DNA of 64,000 bases, taken from NCBI RefSeq assembly GCF_000498495.1, contig NZ_AVCS01000006.1, forward strand, positions 1-64,000. Reading direction: 5' to 3'. Position numbers and translations under genes: made by a program. The notes under the pieces are model-generated. The model was not told the origin of the DNA. It searched no databases and saw only the letters and a list, made by a program, of their open reading frames with translations. The stretch comes from Flavobacterium enshiense DK69. Lineage in GTDB: Bacteria > Bacteroidota > Bacteroidia > Flavobacteriales > Flavobacteriaceae. Shown here piece after piece: positions 17,206 through 25,743 of this stretch (its first letter is position 1; every line of letters starts with the position of its first letter).

Positions 17206-17213
17206 CAAAGATA
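17206..17213 (-). promoter_or_regulatory. -7 box of DUF1294 gene
   Basis: TATCTTTG on the minus strand lies 17 bases before the ATG and downstream of the terminator of the preceding gene. Confidence 0.5.
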
Positions 17214-17230
17214 CTTTTATCGGTCAAATG

Positions 17231-17258
17231 AAAAAGCCCTCCCTTTTGAGGAAGGCTT
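17231..17258 (-). terminator. Terminator of sugar-binding-like gene
   Basis: On the minus strand AAGCCTTCC pairs with GGAGGGCTT (one mismatch) and is followed by T residues. Confidence 0.65.
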
Positions 17259-17303
17259 AATTGTACCTAAAAGTTCTATAATCTTTTTTAGAAATACTTT
17301 CGA

Positions 17304-17903
17304 CTAATTTTCGAAATCAAGGTTTGCGGGTTCATTGATCACTTTCAATTTTTCCGGTTTTTTTCCGGTTATTGGTGTCGAAGGATCAACAACTTCAAAA
17401 GACAAATTATCAAACCACATCTGTCCGGTTCCTCTTAAATAGGCACCATACGATATTTTTGATGCATGTGAGGGAACGTCTAAAACAAGTTCATATTTCT
17501 TCCAATCACTGGTACCGCCAACGGCACGATTGCGCATGTTGTCAAAAGAGATAAAGTTTTGCGAATTGGCCTGCTCAATTTTAAACCAGAAGCCTGCTCT
17601 TCCTTCCACTTCGTTTGTTTTAATGTAACCCGATAGACGAACGCGTTGTCCCATAAATTTATCCGGCTTAAAACTTTGCATCAGCGTTCCGTATCCGTCA
17701 ATTGTCTTGTCTATGGATTTGATGGTGGCCGCATTTTTTCCGTCCATCCCGGATCCTTTATCGATTCCCATGTCATAACTCTCCGCTTTAGTTCCGGTTT
17801 TGTACCAGCCGACAGGAATTTCAAAGGAACCAAACGCTTCAAAAGAAAGCAGTAATCCTATTAGTGCCAATAATGGAAAAATTCTAAGAGTAGTTGTTTT
17901 CAT
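17304..17903 (-). CDS. Secreted carbohydrate-binding-like protein
   Basis: The 199 aa protein has a signal peptide (about residues 1-25, SFEAFGS) and one galactose-binding-like jelly-roll domain: IDKTIDGYGTLMQSFKPDKF, RVRLSGYIKTNEVEGRAGFW, and the terminal strand GTGQMWFDNLSFEVVD, which is typical of CBM-like folds. The C-terminus is a short Lys/Pro tail with no sorting domain, so it may be periplasmic. The ligand is unknown. Similar domains are also seen in the sensor parts of some regulators. It is a single gene with its own terminator. Confidence 0.7.
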   Translation of the reverse strand: MKTTTLRIFPLLALIGLLLSFEAFGSFEIPVGWYKTGTKAESYDMGIDKGSGMDGKNAATIKSIDKTIDGYGTLMQSFKPDKFMGQRVRLSGYIKTNEVEGRAGFWFKIEQANSQNFISFDNMRNRAVGGTSDWKKYELVLDVPSHASKISYGAYLRGTGQMWFDNLSFEVVDPSTPITGKKPEKLKVINEPANLDFEN

Positions 17904-18136
17904 TTCATGGAGTTTTAATTAATATTTACATTTTTATAGGTAGCAGGCATACAGTATTAATCATTGTAAATCAGAGACTTATAAAATTACAAAAAAGGTA
18001 GGAGTTTACATTGACAAACAGTGGAATATCGGCAACAGGCAAAAGTTTCGGATAATCTGTATAAAAAGATAAAGTGATGTGAATTGGGGAAATTTAGACC
18101 AAAGATGTTATTTTAGCATTCTTATTCCAAAATACA

Positions 18137-20260
18137 ATGACACCAACAGAATACATCCTGAAGTTTGTTCCGACAGCTTCCAAAAACATAGAAGCTACCC
18201 TTCAATTATTGGCCGAAGACTGCACTATACCCTTTATTGCCCGATACAGAAAAGACAAAACCGGAAACCTCGATGAGGTTCAGATTGAAGCAATAGCCAA
18301 GTACAGTAAACAATTTGCCGAAATCGTAAAACGCAAGGATAGCATTTTAAAATCGATTGAAGAACAAAATGCGCTTTCACCGGAGTTGAAGCAGAAAATC
18401 GAAAACAGCTTCGACATGCAGGAGCTGGAAGATTTCTATCTGCCTTACAAAAAGAAAAAGAAAACCAAAGCCGATACCGCACGTGAAAACGGATTGGAGC
18501 CATTGGCAAAAATCATCATGGCTCAGAACAGCGATGATGTAGAATATATCGCTTCCAAATATCTGAATGATAAAGTAGCCAATGAAGACGAAGCTTTACA
18601 AGGCGCGCGCGATATCATTGCCGAATGGATCAATGAAAATATCTTCATCCGTAAAAACCTGCGCAGAATGTTTCAACGCAAAGCGACTATCAGTACAAAA
18701 GTGGTAAAAGCGAAGAAAGAGGAGGAAGGCGCCAAAAAATTCGAACAGTATTTCGATTGGAGCGAACCGGTTTCCAAAGCGCCCGCACACCGCTTGTTAG
18801 CTATGCTCCGTGCGGAAAATGAAGGTTTCATCAAACTTTCCGTGGAAGTGGAAAAAGAAGAAGCCCTTGGTTTTATCGAAGACAACATTATCAAAAACAA
18901 TAATGAGACTGCAAGTCAGCTCAAACTGGCCATCAAAGACAGTTACAAACGTTTGCTGGAACCAGCTATTTCGAATGAAACACTTCAGGAAGCCAAAGCC
19001 AAAGCCGATGTGAATTCCATTCAGGTTTTCGCGGCTAATTTGAGTCAGCTTTTGTTAGCATCACCGCTGGGAGAAAAGCGAATTCTGGCCATAGATCCGG
19101 GATTCAGAACCGGTTGTAAAGTGGTTTGTCTTGATGAGAAAGGTGATTTGCTGTACAATGAAACTATTTTCCCGCATGCACCGCAAAACGAAACGGCAAT
19201 GGCGATGAAGAAAATCCGTTCGATGGTGAATGCCTATAACATTGAAGCGATTTCTATAGGTAACGGAACGGCATCACGTGAAACCGAATTCTTCATCAAG
19301 AAGATTGCGTTCGACAAACCGGTGCAGGTGTTCATCGTTTCCGAAGCGGGTGCCTCGGTGTATTCAGCTTCCAAAATCGCAAGGGAAGAATTTTCGAATT
19401 ATGATGTTACGGTTCGTGGTGCGGTTTCCATCGGAAGACGTTTGTCGGATCCATTGGCCGAACTGGTAAAAATTGATCCGAAATCTATTGGAGTAGGCCA
19501 GTACCAACACGATGTGGATCAGACCAAACTGAAAGAAGAACTGGACAATACCGTAATCCGTTGCGTGAACTCGGTTGGAATCAATATTAATACTGCCAGT
19601 AAATCGTTGTTGAGTTATGTGTCGGGAATAGGAGAAAAAATGGCCGAGAACATTGTAGCCTACCGAAGTGAAAACGGACCGTTTGAAGACCGAAAGCAGC
19701 TTAAGAAAGTTCCCCGTTTGGGTGAAAAAGCGTTTCAGCAGGCTGCGGCTTTCATCCGAATCAAAGAAGGGAAAAATCCATTAGACAATTCGGCGGTACA
19801 CCCGGAAGCCTATGTCATTGTGGAAAAAATGGCAAAAGATTTAGGAATTAAAGTTGGTGAACTGATCGCGAACAAAGAAAAAATCGGCCAGATCAAACCG
19901 GAAAATTATATTACCAGCGATATTGGAATCCTGGGATTGAAAGATATTCTGAAGGAATTGGAAAAACCGGGATTGGATCCGAGAAAAGCCGCGAAGGTTT
20001 TTGAATTCGACCCGAATGTGAAATCAATCAAGGATTTGCGTACCGGAATGGTATTGCCGGGCATCGTGAACAACATTACCAATTTTGGATGTTTTGTGGA
20101 TGTGGGTATTAAGGAAAGTGGTTTGGTACACATTTCCCAACTTAAGGAAGGCTTTGTTTCCGATGTGAATGAAGTGGTGAAGCTGCACCAGCACGTTCAG
20201 GTGAAAGTAACCGAAGTGGATGAAGACCGAAAACGAATTCAACTTTCGATGATATTGTAA
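18137..20260 (+). CDS. tex: Tex family S1 RNA-binding protein
   Basis: Tex is a conserved nucleic-acid-binding protein that affects transcription, linked to elongation and toxin gene expression in other bacteria. The 707 aa protein shows the full order: a helical N-terminus, the YqgF/RNase H-like domain (about 318-450, ILAIDPGFRTG, SIGNGTASRETE), two helix-hairpin-helix motifs (about 485-555, GIGEKMAENIVAYR and KVPRLGEKAFQQAA) and the C-terminal S1 domain (about 636-705, GIVNNITNFGCFVDVG). It is monocistronic with a clear terminator shared with convergent tatA. Confidence 0.93.
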   Translation: MTPTEYILKFVPTASKNIEATLQLLAEDCTIPFIARYRKDKTGNLDEVQIEAIAKYSKQFAEIVKRKDSILKSIEEQNALSPELKQKIENSFDMQELEDFYLPYKKKKKTKADTARENGLEPLAKIIMAQNSDDVEYIASKYLNDKVANEDEALQGARDIIAEWINENIFIRKNLRRMFQRKATISTKVVKAKKEEEGAKKFEQYFDWSEPVSKAPAHRLLAMLRAENEGFIKLSVEVEKEEALGFIEDNIIKNNNETASQLKLAIKDSYKRLLEPAISNETLQEAKAKADVNSIQVFAANLSQLLLASPLGEKRILAIDPGFRTGCKVVCLDEKGDLLYNETIFPHAPQNETAMAMKKIRSMVNAYNIEAISIGNGTASRETEFFIKKIAFDKPVQVFIVSEAGASVYSASKIAREEFSNYDVTVRGAVSIGRRLSDPLAELVKIDPKSIGVGQYQHDVDQTKLKEELDNTVIRCVNSVGININTASKSLLSYVSGIGEKMAENIVAYRSENGPFEDRKQLKKVPRLGEKAFQQAAAFIRIKEGKNPLDNSAVHPEAYVIVEKMAKDLGIKVGELIANKEKIGQIKPENYITSDIGILGLKDILKELEKPGLDPRKAAKVFEFDPNVKSIKDLRTGMVLPGIVNNITNFGCFVDVGIKESGLVHISQLKEGFVSDVNEVVKLHQHVQVKVTEVDEDRKRIQLSMIL

Positions 20261-20261
20261 A

Positions 20262-20302
20262 AAAAGAATCCCAAATGCCGTTATGGTATTTGGGATTTTT
20301 AT
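20262..20302. terminator. Bidirectional terminator tex / tatA
   Basis: AATCCCAAATGCC and GGTATTTGGGATT form a 13-bp stem with a 5-base loop, flanked by A and T tracts. Confidence 0.85.
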
Positions 20303-20317
20303 TTGATATAGAAAAAA

Positions 20318-20503
20318 CTATTGTTTGTTTTCTTCGTCTTCTTTTTTAGCAGCAGGAGCCTGATCTTCTCCTTTGGATGCTTTTTTAAATTCGTTGATTC
20401 CGCTTCCTAAACCTTTCATCAATTCCGGAATTTTTTTACCTCCAAAAAGCAAAACAATCACTACAACGATCAAGATTATTTCGGTTGCTCCTAATTTTCC
20501 CAT
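20318..20503 (-). CDS. tatA: Twin-arginine translocase subunit TatA/E
   Basis: The 61 aa protein has the TatA architecture: one short membrane helix (residues 5-20, [17 protein letters not shown]), the FGGKKIPEL hinge, an amphipathic helix and a charged tail. With TatC it forms the pore that exports folded proteins. No tatC lies in this window, so the gene stands alone, as is common in Bacteroidota. Its own promoter shows both -33 and -7 elements. Confidence 0.9.
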   Translation of the reverse strand: MGKLGATEIILIVVVIVLLFGGKKIPELMKGLGSGINEFKKASKGEDQAPAAKKEDEENKQ

Positions 20504-20547
20504 GACTTACTATTTTATTTTGAATATTTTAGTTACTTAATTTCGGA

Positions 20548-20576
20548 CAAAGGTAGCCATAAAATCGATTTTGCAA
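20548..20576 (-). promoter_or_regulatory. tatA promoter
   Basis: On the minus strand TTG (20574-20576), an 18-base spacer and TACCTTTG (20548-20555) fit the Bacteroidota consensus. The ATG is 44 bases downstream. Confidence 0.65.
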
Positions 20577-20681
20577 ACACTCAGCCCCTTGTTTTTGAAT
20601 AAACTACCTGAATTTTAGGTTTTCTTTAACCAAATAGCGAAAAGGGTTACGCAAACTTGGGTTTATCCGAAGCGATATTTT

Positions 20682-20689
20682 TATATTTG
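20682..20689 (+). promoter_or_regulatory. -7 box of the M23-lacking/SdpI/GH3 operon
   Basis: TATATTTG lies 18 bases before the ATG at 20708, with a TTG at 20657-20659 (22-base spacer). The short leader supports 20708, not the out-of-frame ATG at 20704, as the start. Confidence 0.6.
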
Positions 20690-20707
20690 TGAATCAAACC
20701 ACTATGC

Positions 20708-21181
20708 ATGTCCGGAAAAAGACTGAAACGACAACTAATCCGAAAAAAACTCTTTAGTAAAAACCGTTTGGTCATACTGAACGAAGATACCTTTGCAGAA
20801 ATTTTTTCGCTTCGGTTAACCCTGATGAATGTCTTTATTGTGGCAACAGTGGGTGCTTTGCTTATCATATTTGTGACTACCTATATCATTGCTTTCACAC
20901 CCCTTCGCGAATACATACCCGGTTATGCCTCAACGGAACTGAAACGCCAGGCAGTCGAGTTGGCCATAAAATCCGATTCGTTGGAAAAAGCCATGAAGCG
21001 AAATAATTTGTATGTAGAGTCGATTAAAAAAGTACTCAACGGCGATTTGGAATATGCCAAACTCAACATCGATTCCATTATCGTTGCCGAAGAGATTGAT
21101 CCGGAAACCCTGGTGATGGAACCTTCCAAATCCGAGATGGAATTACGGAAGGAAGTCGAATCCAAAAACAAAAAGAACTAA
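20708..21181 (+). CDS. Membrane-anchored protein like the N-terminal half of M23 peptidases
   Basis: The 157 aa protein has a basic N-terminus (to about residue 18), a linker, a single membrane helix (about 38-62) with IAFTPLREYIPGYAST following, and a charged coiled-coil region to the C-terminus. From memory this strongly resembles the N-terminal half of flavobacterial M23 metallopeptidases of about 290 aa. Here the protein stops at ELRKEVESKNKKN, about where the LytM/M23 domain would begin, and no remnant of that domain follows. Its stop overlaps the next start by one base (TAATG). It probably keeps only an anchor or scaffold role. Confidence 0.65.
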   Translation: MSGKRLKRQLIRKKLFSKNRLVILNEDTFAEIFSLRLTLMNVFIVATVGALLIIFVTTYIIAFTPLREYIPGYASTELKRQAVELAIKSDSLEKAMKRNNLYVESIKKVLNGDLEYAKLNIDSIIVAEEIDPETLVMEPSKSEMELRKEVESKNKKN

Positions 21182-21531
21182 TGGACTGGACAGCCAATGT
21201 ATTGCAGATGCCGTTGTTATGTGGCATTATTTTTATGATAGCCGGATTGGTCATGTATCTCTTTCCGCCCAAAAAAATCAATTCGCTTTACGGGTACAGG
21301 ACATCGTCTTCCATGAAATCACAACAGACTTGGGATTTTGCGCAGAGATTCTCGGCCATTAAACTCCTTCAGATTGGAGCGGTTTTAGGATTACTGACTT
21401 TTCTTCAACCCTTTTTTGGTTTTGAAAAGGAATCCCAAACGATTATCGGAATTGCGCTGACCCTGGCCGCAGTCTTGTCATTATTGATGCTTACAGAACG
21501 GGCAATCAAAAATAAATTCCCAAATACTTAA
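21181..21531 (+). CDS. SdpI family membrane protein
   Basis: The 116 aa protein has three membrane helices (about 10-28, 60-80 and 88-105) and the SdpI-type motif KKINSLYGYRTSSSMKSQQT between the first two. SdpI of Bacillus is the immunity protein to the SDP toxin; most homologues, this one included, have no toxin gene nearby and their role is unknown. Translation is probably coupled to the upstream gene by a TAATG overlap, and the GH3 gene follows 6 bases later. Confidence 0.85.
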   Translation: MDWTANVLQMPLLCGIIFMIAGLVMYLFPPKKINSLYGYRTSSSMKSQQTWDFAQRFSAIKLLQIGAVLGLLTFLQPFFGFEKESQTIIGIALTLAAVLSLLMLTERAIKNKFPNT

Positions 21532-21537
21532 ATAAAA

Positions 21538-23025
21538 ATGTCTTTAAAAGCTTTTTTTGCCAAACAGTTCGCGGCAATCATCCATCATAAGACCCAAAAA
21601 TGGGCCAATAACCCGGTGGCAACGCAGCAGCGTGTTTTCGAGAGTTTAATAGCCGAAGCGAAAAATACTCAGTTTGGAAAGGACCATCATTTTGCGGACA
21701 TAAAAACAGTTGCTGATTTTGCCCAAAAAGTTCCCGTTCGAGATTATGAAGCGTTGCGCCCTTATGTTGACCGCGCGGTAAAAGGCGAAGATAACATTCT
21801 CTGGAAAGGCAAACCGATTTATTTTGCCAAGACATCGGGAACTACTTCGGGTGCCAAATACATTCCACTGACCAAAGAGTCGATGCCATATCATATTGAA
21901 GCAGCCCGAAATGCTATTTTGAGCTACATACACGAAACAGGAAAGGCTGATTTTGTCGATAGGAAAATGATTTTCCTTCAGGGAAGCCCGATTCTGGAAG
22001 AGAAAAACGGAATCAAACTAGGCCGTCTCTCGGGTATAGTGGCGCATTATGTACCAAAGTATCTTCAGAAAAACCGCATGCCAAGTTGGGAAACCAATTG
22101 CATAGAGGATTGGGAAACGAAAGTTGATGCCGTTGTGGAAGAAACGTTCCATGAAAACATGGCGGTTATCTCCGGAATTCCGTCGTGGGTGCAGATGTAT
22201 TTTGAGAAACTGAAAGCCAAAGCAGATAAACCAGTCGGGGAACTGTTCAAAAATTTCAATCTGTTTATTTATGGCGGAGTGAATTATGAACCGTACCGCG
22301 CCAAATTCGAAAGCCTTATCGGACGGAAAGTCGACTCCATCGAATTGTTTCCGGCATCCGAAGGTTTTTTTGCCTATCAGGATTCCCAAAAGGAAAAAGG
22401 CATGTTGTTGTTGCTGAACTCCGGAATTTTCTATGAATTCATCAAATCCGAAGAATTTTTTACCGAAAACCCGAAGCGCTACACCATCGGCGAAGTGGAA
22501 TTGGGTGTTAATTATGTATTGATTTTATCCAGCAACGCCGGACTTTGGGCTTATAACATTGGCGATACCGTTCAGTTCACGAGTTTAAAACCTTACCGCA
22601 TTATCGTTTCAGGCCGTATCAAGCATTATATTTCCGCTTTTGGCGAACACGTTATCGGAAAAGAAGTGGAAGCGGCACTGCAAGAGGCAATGGAAGGAAC
22701 CGAAGTACATATAAATGAATTTACCGTAGCACCGCAAGTAAGTCCTACAGATGGCTTGCCATACCACGAATGGTTCATCGAATTTGAAAATGAACCTCAT
22801 AACTTTGACGAATTCGCCTTACGGATAGATCAGGCCATGAGAAAGCAAAATGTGTATTACGATGACCTGATTGCAGGCCACGTTTTACGCACCCTGGTAA
22901 TTACGAAAGTTCCTAAGAACGGATTTCAGGAGTATATGAAATCCATCGGCAAATTGGGAGGGCAAAATAAGCTGCCAAGGCTATGTAATGACAGAAAAAT
23001 CGCCGATGAACTCACAAAAAAATAA
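21538..23025 (+). CDS. GH3-family acyl-adenylating enzyme
   Basis: The 495 aa protein matches the GH3 auxin-responsive promoter family, adenylate-forming enzymes that in plants conjugate acids such as auxin or jasmonate to amino acids. The ATP-binding motif FAKTSGTTSGAKYIPLT lies near residues 97-113, the mid-domain FPASEGFFAYQ near 275, and YNIGDTVQFTS with GRIKHYISAFGEHV follow. Bacteroidota carry such enzymes without known substrates. It is the third gene of the operon starting at 20708; its product may act on a lipid or wall precursor, but that is speculation. Confidence 0.88.
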   Translation: MSLKAFFAKQFAAIIHHKTQKWANNPVATQQRVFESLIAEAKNTQFGKDHHFADIKTVADFAQKVPVRDYEALRPYVDRAVKGEDNILWKGKPIYFAKTSGTTSGAKYIPLTKESMPYHIEAARNAILSYIHETGKADFVDRKMIFLQGSPILEEKNGIKLGRLSGIVAHYVPKYLQKNRMPSWETNCIEDWETKVDAVVEETFHENMAVISGIPSWVQMYFEKLKAKADKPVGELFKNFNLFIYGGVNYEPYRAKFESLIGRKVDSIELFPASEGFFAYQDSQKEKGMLLLLNSGIFYEFIKSEEFFTENPKRYTIGEVELGVNYVLILSSNAGLWAYNIGDTVQFTSLKPYRIIVSGRIKHYISAFGEHVIGKEVEAALQEAMEGTEVHINEFTVAPQVSPTDGLPYHEWFIEFENEPHNFDEFALRIDQAMRKQNVYYDDLIAGHVLRTLVITKVPKNGFQEYMKSIGKLGGQNKLPRLCNDRKIADELTKK

Positions 23026-23030
23026 AAAAC

Positions 23031-23038
23031 TATATTTG
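23031..23038 (+). promoter_or_regulatory. -7 box before DUF6909-like gene
   Basis: TATATTTG matches the consensus and starts five bases after the GH3 stop, 23 bases before the ATG at 23062. It suggests the next operon can be transcribed separately. Confidence 0.55.
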
Positions 23039-23061
23039 TGGGTTAGAAATAGAAAAAGTTC

Positions 23062-24750
23062 ATGAGAGAATTAAAGAACATTTCGCGCTCTAGGGCGCAA
23101 GAGTCGTCGGCAGCTATTGAACGACTGTACATTACCATGCGTCATTTGTTTAACCGGGGTTTTTACAAACCAATGGGGGTTTCGGGCGAGACCTTACGTG
23201 AAGCATTATTATCATTACGCCCTGAGATTTATGGTTCTATAGCCGATGAGAAAGTAGAATTAAACGGATTGTTGTATGTTATAGAACGCCTTCCGGTGGG
23301 CATTGAAGAGTGCCGCTACATCAACTTGACTTCCGATGAAGGCTATTCGAAATCGCATTTTCAACCTATCGTTCCTCCAAAAAGAAAAAGAAACTGTTAT
23401 CGCATTGACGATGAACAGATGAATATTGAAATTACAAGAGGACGTTCGGATATCTATGATATTTTAACGCATTTGACCTTCATCTTCATCGAATCCCACA
23501 AAATCAAAGACCGTGTGATGATTGATGAAGAAGGACGATTAACCCGAGATTGGGAAAAACTGGAACAGGTTGTTCTTCAGAATAAAAAATTAACCCTAGT
23601 AGATAGGGAACAAGCTATTTCTCATGCTTCCAATGTTTTGGGAAGAACCTTCGCCGAGGTAATGGACATCTATGAAGGCTTTGGCACCAAAGAAAAACCA
23701 GATCGTTTTTTACACATTATCTACTGGTTAGGGAAACTGGCCATTGAAGAGGTGACAGATAACAACAGACGCACAATTACCTTCAGTCCGATTTTAAGAG
23801 AACGACTTGGACATCATATTTACGGCGAAATCTGGGCTAATAACATCAAAGAAGTTTTAGAGAAAAATGATTTATTGGTTAGGCCGATTCACATCATTAG
23901 TGCGAACATGCACAGTGTGATGAATTCGATTTTTGCCGAACCGGCCCTGGGAAGCAAATACAATGGAGGCGATGATTTTCAGATTTTTGGAGATTTGAGC
24001 AAATCAGGAAATGATGCCTTACGCAAGAAAGTGGAAGAATTTGCGTTACAACACGGAATGATTTCCCTGCCGGATACTTCCGGAACCAATATCGACGTTC
24101 AGATTTTTGATACGGCGAAATTCAACCTGAAAAAATCGGCATTCCCAAAGGCAATGTTAGGGAAAGAACAGCCCGTGCTGATTGTGATGGATTACGCTTT
24201 TGGCGAGCAGGCTTATGAAACGATTGACGAGTTATTGAAGCCTTATAAAACGGCCAGCGGGAAAATATTCCTGAATGTGGAGTCGGTTTCTATTATGGGT
24301 AAAGCCGGAATCCTTCAGGGAGGAAAAGGTGATATCATGATTCCGAATGCCCATGTGAATGAGGGAACAGCAGATAATTATCCTTTTGAAAATGAACTGA
24401 CGACCGAAATGTTTGAAGGCAACGGCATTCCTGTTTTTGCCGGACCAATGGTTACTGTTTTGGGAACCTCACTCCAGAATAAAGATTTATTGCAGTTTTT
24501 CCACGATTCGACTTGGGGAGCCATCGGACTTGAAATGGAAGGGGCTTATTACCAGAAAGCAGTGCAGTCGGCATCCAAAATACGAAAAAGCATCAATCCG
24601 AACGTGAAGGTGCGTTATGCATACTATGCTTCGGATAACCCTTTGGAAACAGGGAGCACACTGGCATCAGGAGGATTGGGGACTACAGGAGTAAAGCCCA
24701 CCTATCTGATTACGATTAAGATATTAGAACAAATTTTTAACATACATTAA
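23062..24750 (+). CDS. DUF6909-like protein with nucleoside-phosphorylase-like C-terminus
   Basis: This 562 aa protein resembles the DUF6909 family of Bacteroidota (from memory). The N-terminal half is helical (residues 1-270). The C-terminal half has features of the purine nucleoside phosphorylase / AMP nucleosidase fold: GKGDIMIPNAHVNEGT, FAGPMVTVLGTSL and GLEMEGAYY with Glu491-Met492-Glu493, the position where phosphorylases bind ribose. No phosphate-binding Arg motif is obvious, so activity is uncertain. It lies 9 bases upstream of the Wzz-like gene and may be the first gene of the dTDP-rhamnose operon. Confidence 0.75.
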   Translation: MRELKNISRSRAQESSAAIERLYITMRHLFNRGFYKPMGVSGETLREALLSLRPEIYGSIADEKVELNGLLYVIERLPVGIEECRYINLTSDEGYSKSHFQPIVPPKRKRNCYRIDDEQMNIEITRGRSDIYDILTHLTFIFIESHKIKDRVMIDEEGRLTRDWEKLEQVVLQNKKLTLVDREQAISHASNVLGRTFAEVMDIYEGFGTKEKPDRFLHIIYWLGKLAIEEVTDNNRRTITFSPILRERLGHHIYGEIWANNIKEVLEKNDLLVRPIHIISANMHSVMNSIFAEPALGSKYNGGDDFQIFGDLSKSGNDALRKKVEEFALQHGMISLPDTSGTNIDVQIFDTAKFNLKKSAFPKAMLGKEQPVLIVMDYAFGEQAYETIDELLKPYKTASGKIFLNVESVSIMGKAGILQGGKGDIMIPNAHVNEGTADNYPFENELTTEMFEGNGIPVFAGPMVTVLGTSLQNKDLLQFFHDSTWGAIGLEMEGAYYQKAVQSASKIRKSINPNVKVRYAYYASDNPLETGSTLASGGLGTTGVKPTYLITIKILEQIFNIH

Positions 24751-24759
24751 TTCATTTTT

Positions 24760-25743
24760 ATGAGCAACAGCCCTCAGATCAACCCAAATGATCAGGAAAT
24801 AGATTTAGGTAAACTTTCAAAAAAGGTAGGAGAAAAGGTTCAGTCGTTTATCGACTGGTTGTTTGACGGAGTTTTATTCATCCGAAGAAACATCGTGATT
24901 ATCGGAATTCTATTTGTACTTGGTGTCGGATTGGGTATTTACAAGGACAAGAACACTAAAGTATATGATCATGAAGTTATTGTAAAGCCAAATTTCGGAA
25001 GTACGGATTACCTGTATTCTAAAATTAAGTTGATATCCTCTAAAATTAATGAAGGCGACACTGTTTTTTTAAAGCAAATCGGAATTGTAAATCCAAAGAA
25101 ATTTTCCAAAATAAAAATCGAACCTATTACGGATGTCTATCGTTTTATCAACGGAAATGATAAAAATTTTGAAATGTTGAAATTAATGGCGGAAGACGGT
25201 GATTTAACGAAGATAGTTGAAGACAATGTAACCAGTAAGAACTATATGTATCATACTATTTCGTTTACAACAAGTGGACTTACTTCGGAGAAAAACACAT
25301 TAATACCTTTGCTGAACTATCTGAATGATAGCGAATTTTATCAAAAGATGCAAAAAGAACAAGTCAACAATATAACGTTAAAAATCAAGGAAAACGATAG
25401 TATCATTTCTCAGATTAACGCGGTAATGAATCAATTTTCAAATGCGGTGAGCAATAATCAGAAAAGTGATAAATTGGTGTATTATAACGAGAATACCCAA
25501 CTGGATGATGTTCTAAAAACCAAAGAAGAGTTAGTCAAAGAGCAGGGTTATAATCGATTGGAGTTAGTTTCTGCCGACAAAATTATCAAAGAGAGCAGTC
25601 ATATTTTAAATGTTAGGAATAATAAAGCCACAAAAGGCAAAATGAAATTAATATTACCGGTTTTCTTTATTGGGCTTTTCGCCATGTTAGGAATGTTAAG
25701 AGATCTTTATAGAAGGCAATTGGCAAAACGAAATTTAATCTAA
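24760..25743 (+). CDS. Wzz-like polysaccharide chain-length protein
   Basis: The 327 aa inner-membrane protein has the Wzz/PCP layout: an N-terminal membrane helix (about 41-64), a large periplasmic domain rich in coiled coil (about 70-285, for example IKENDSIISQINAVMNQF) and a second helix near the end (about 297-315). Such proteins set the length of O-antigen or capsule chains. The usual Pro/Gly-rich motif near the last helix is weak, so the branch is uncertain. Its stop overlaps the rmlB start (TAATG), tying it to dTDP-rhamnose synthesis. Confidence 0.75.
   Translation: MSNSPQINPNDQEIDLGKLSKKVGEKVQSFIDWLFDGVLFIRRNIVIIGILFVLGVGLGIYKDKNTKVYDHEVIVKPNFGSTDYLYSKIKLISSKINEGDTVFLKQIGIVNPKKFSKIKIEPITDVYRFINGNDKNFEMLKLMAEDGDLTKIVEDNVTSKNYMYHTISFTTSGLTSEKNTLIPLLNYLNDSEFYQKMQKEQVNNITLKIKENDSIISQINAVMNQFSNAVSNNQKSDKLVYYNENTQLDDVLKTKEELVKEQGYNRLELVSADKIIKESSHILNVRNNKATKGKMKLILPVFFIGLFAMLGMLRDLYRRQLAKRNLI

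Noticed and set aside
21181..21531. SDP-type toxin-immunity system
   Set aside because: Only the SdpI-like immunity-type protein is present; no sdpC-like toxin gene is nearby.
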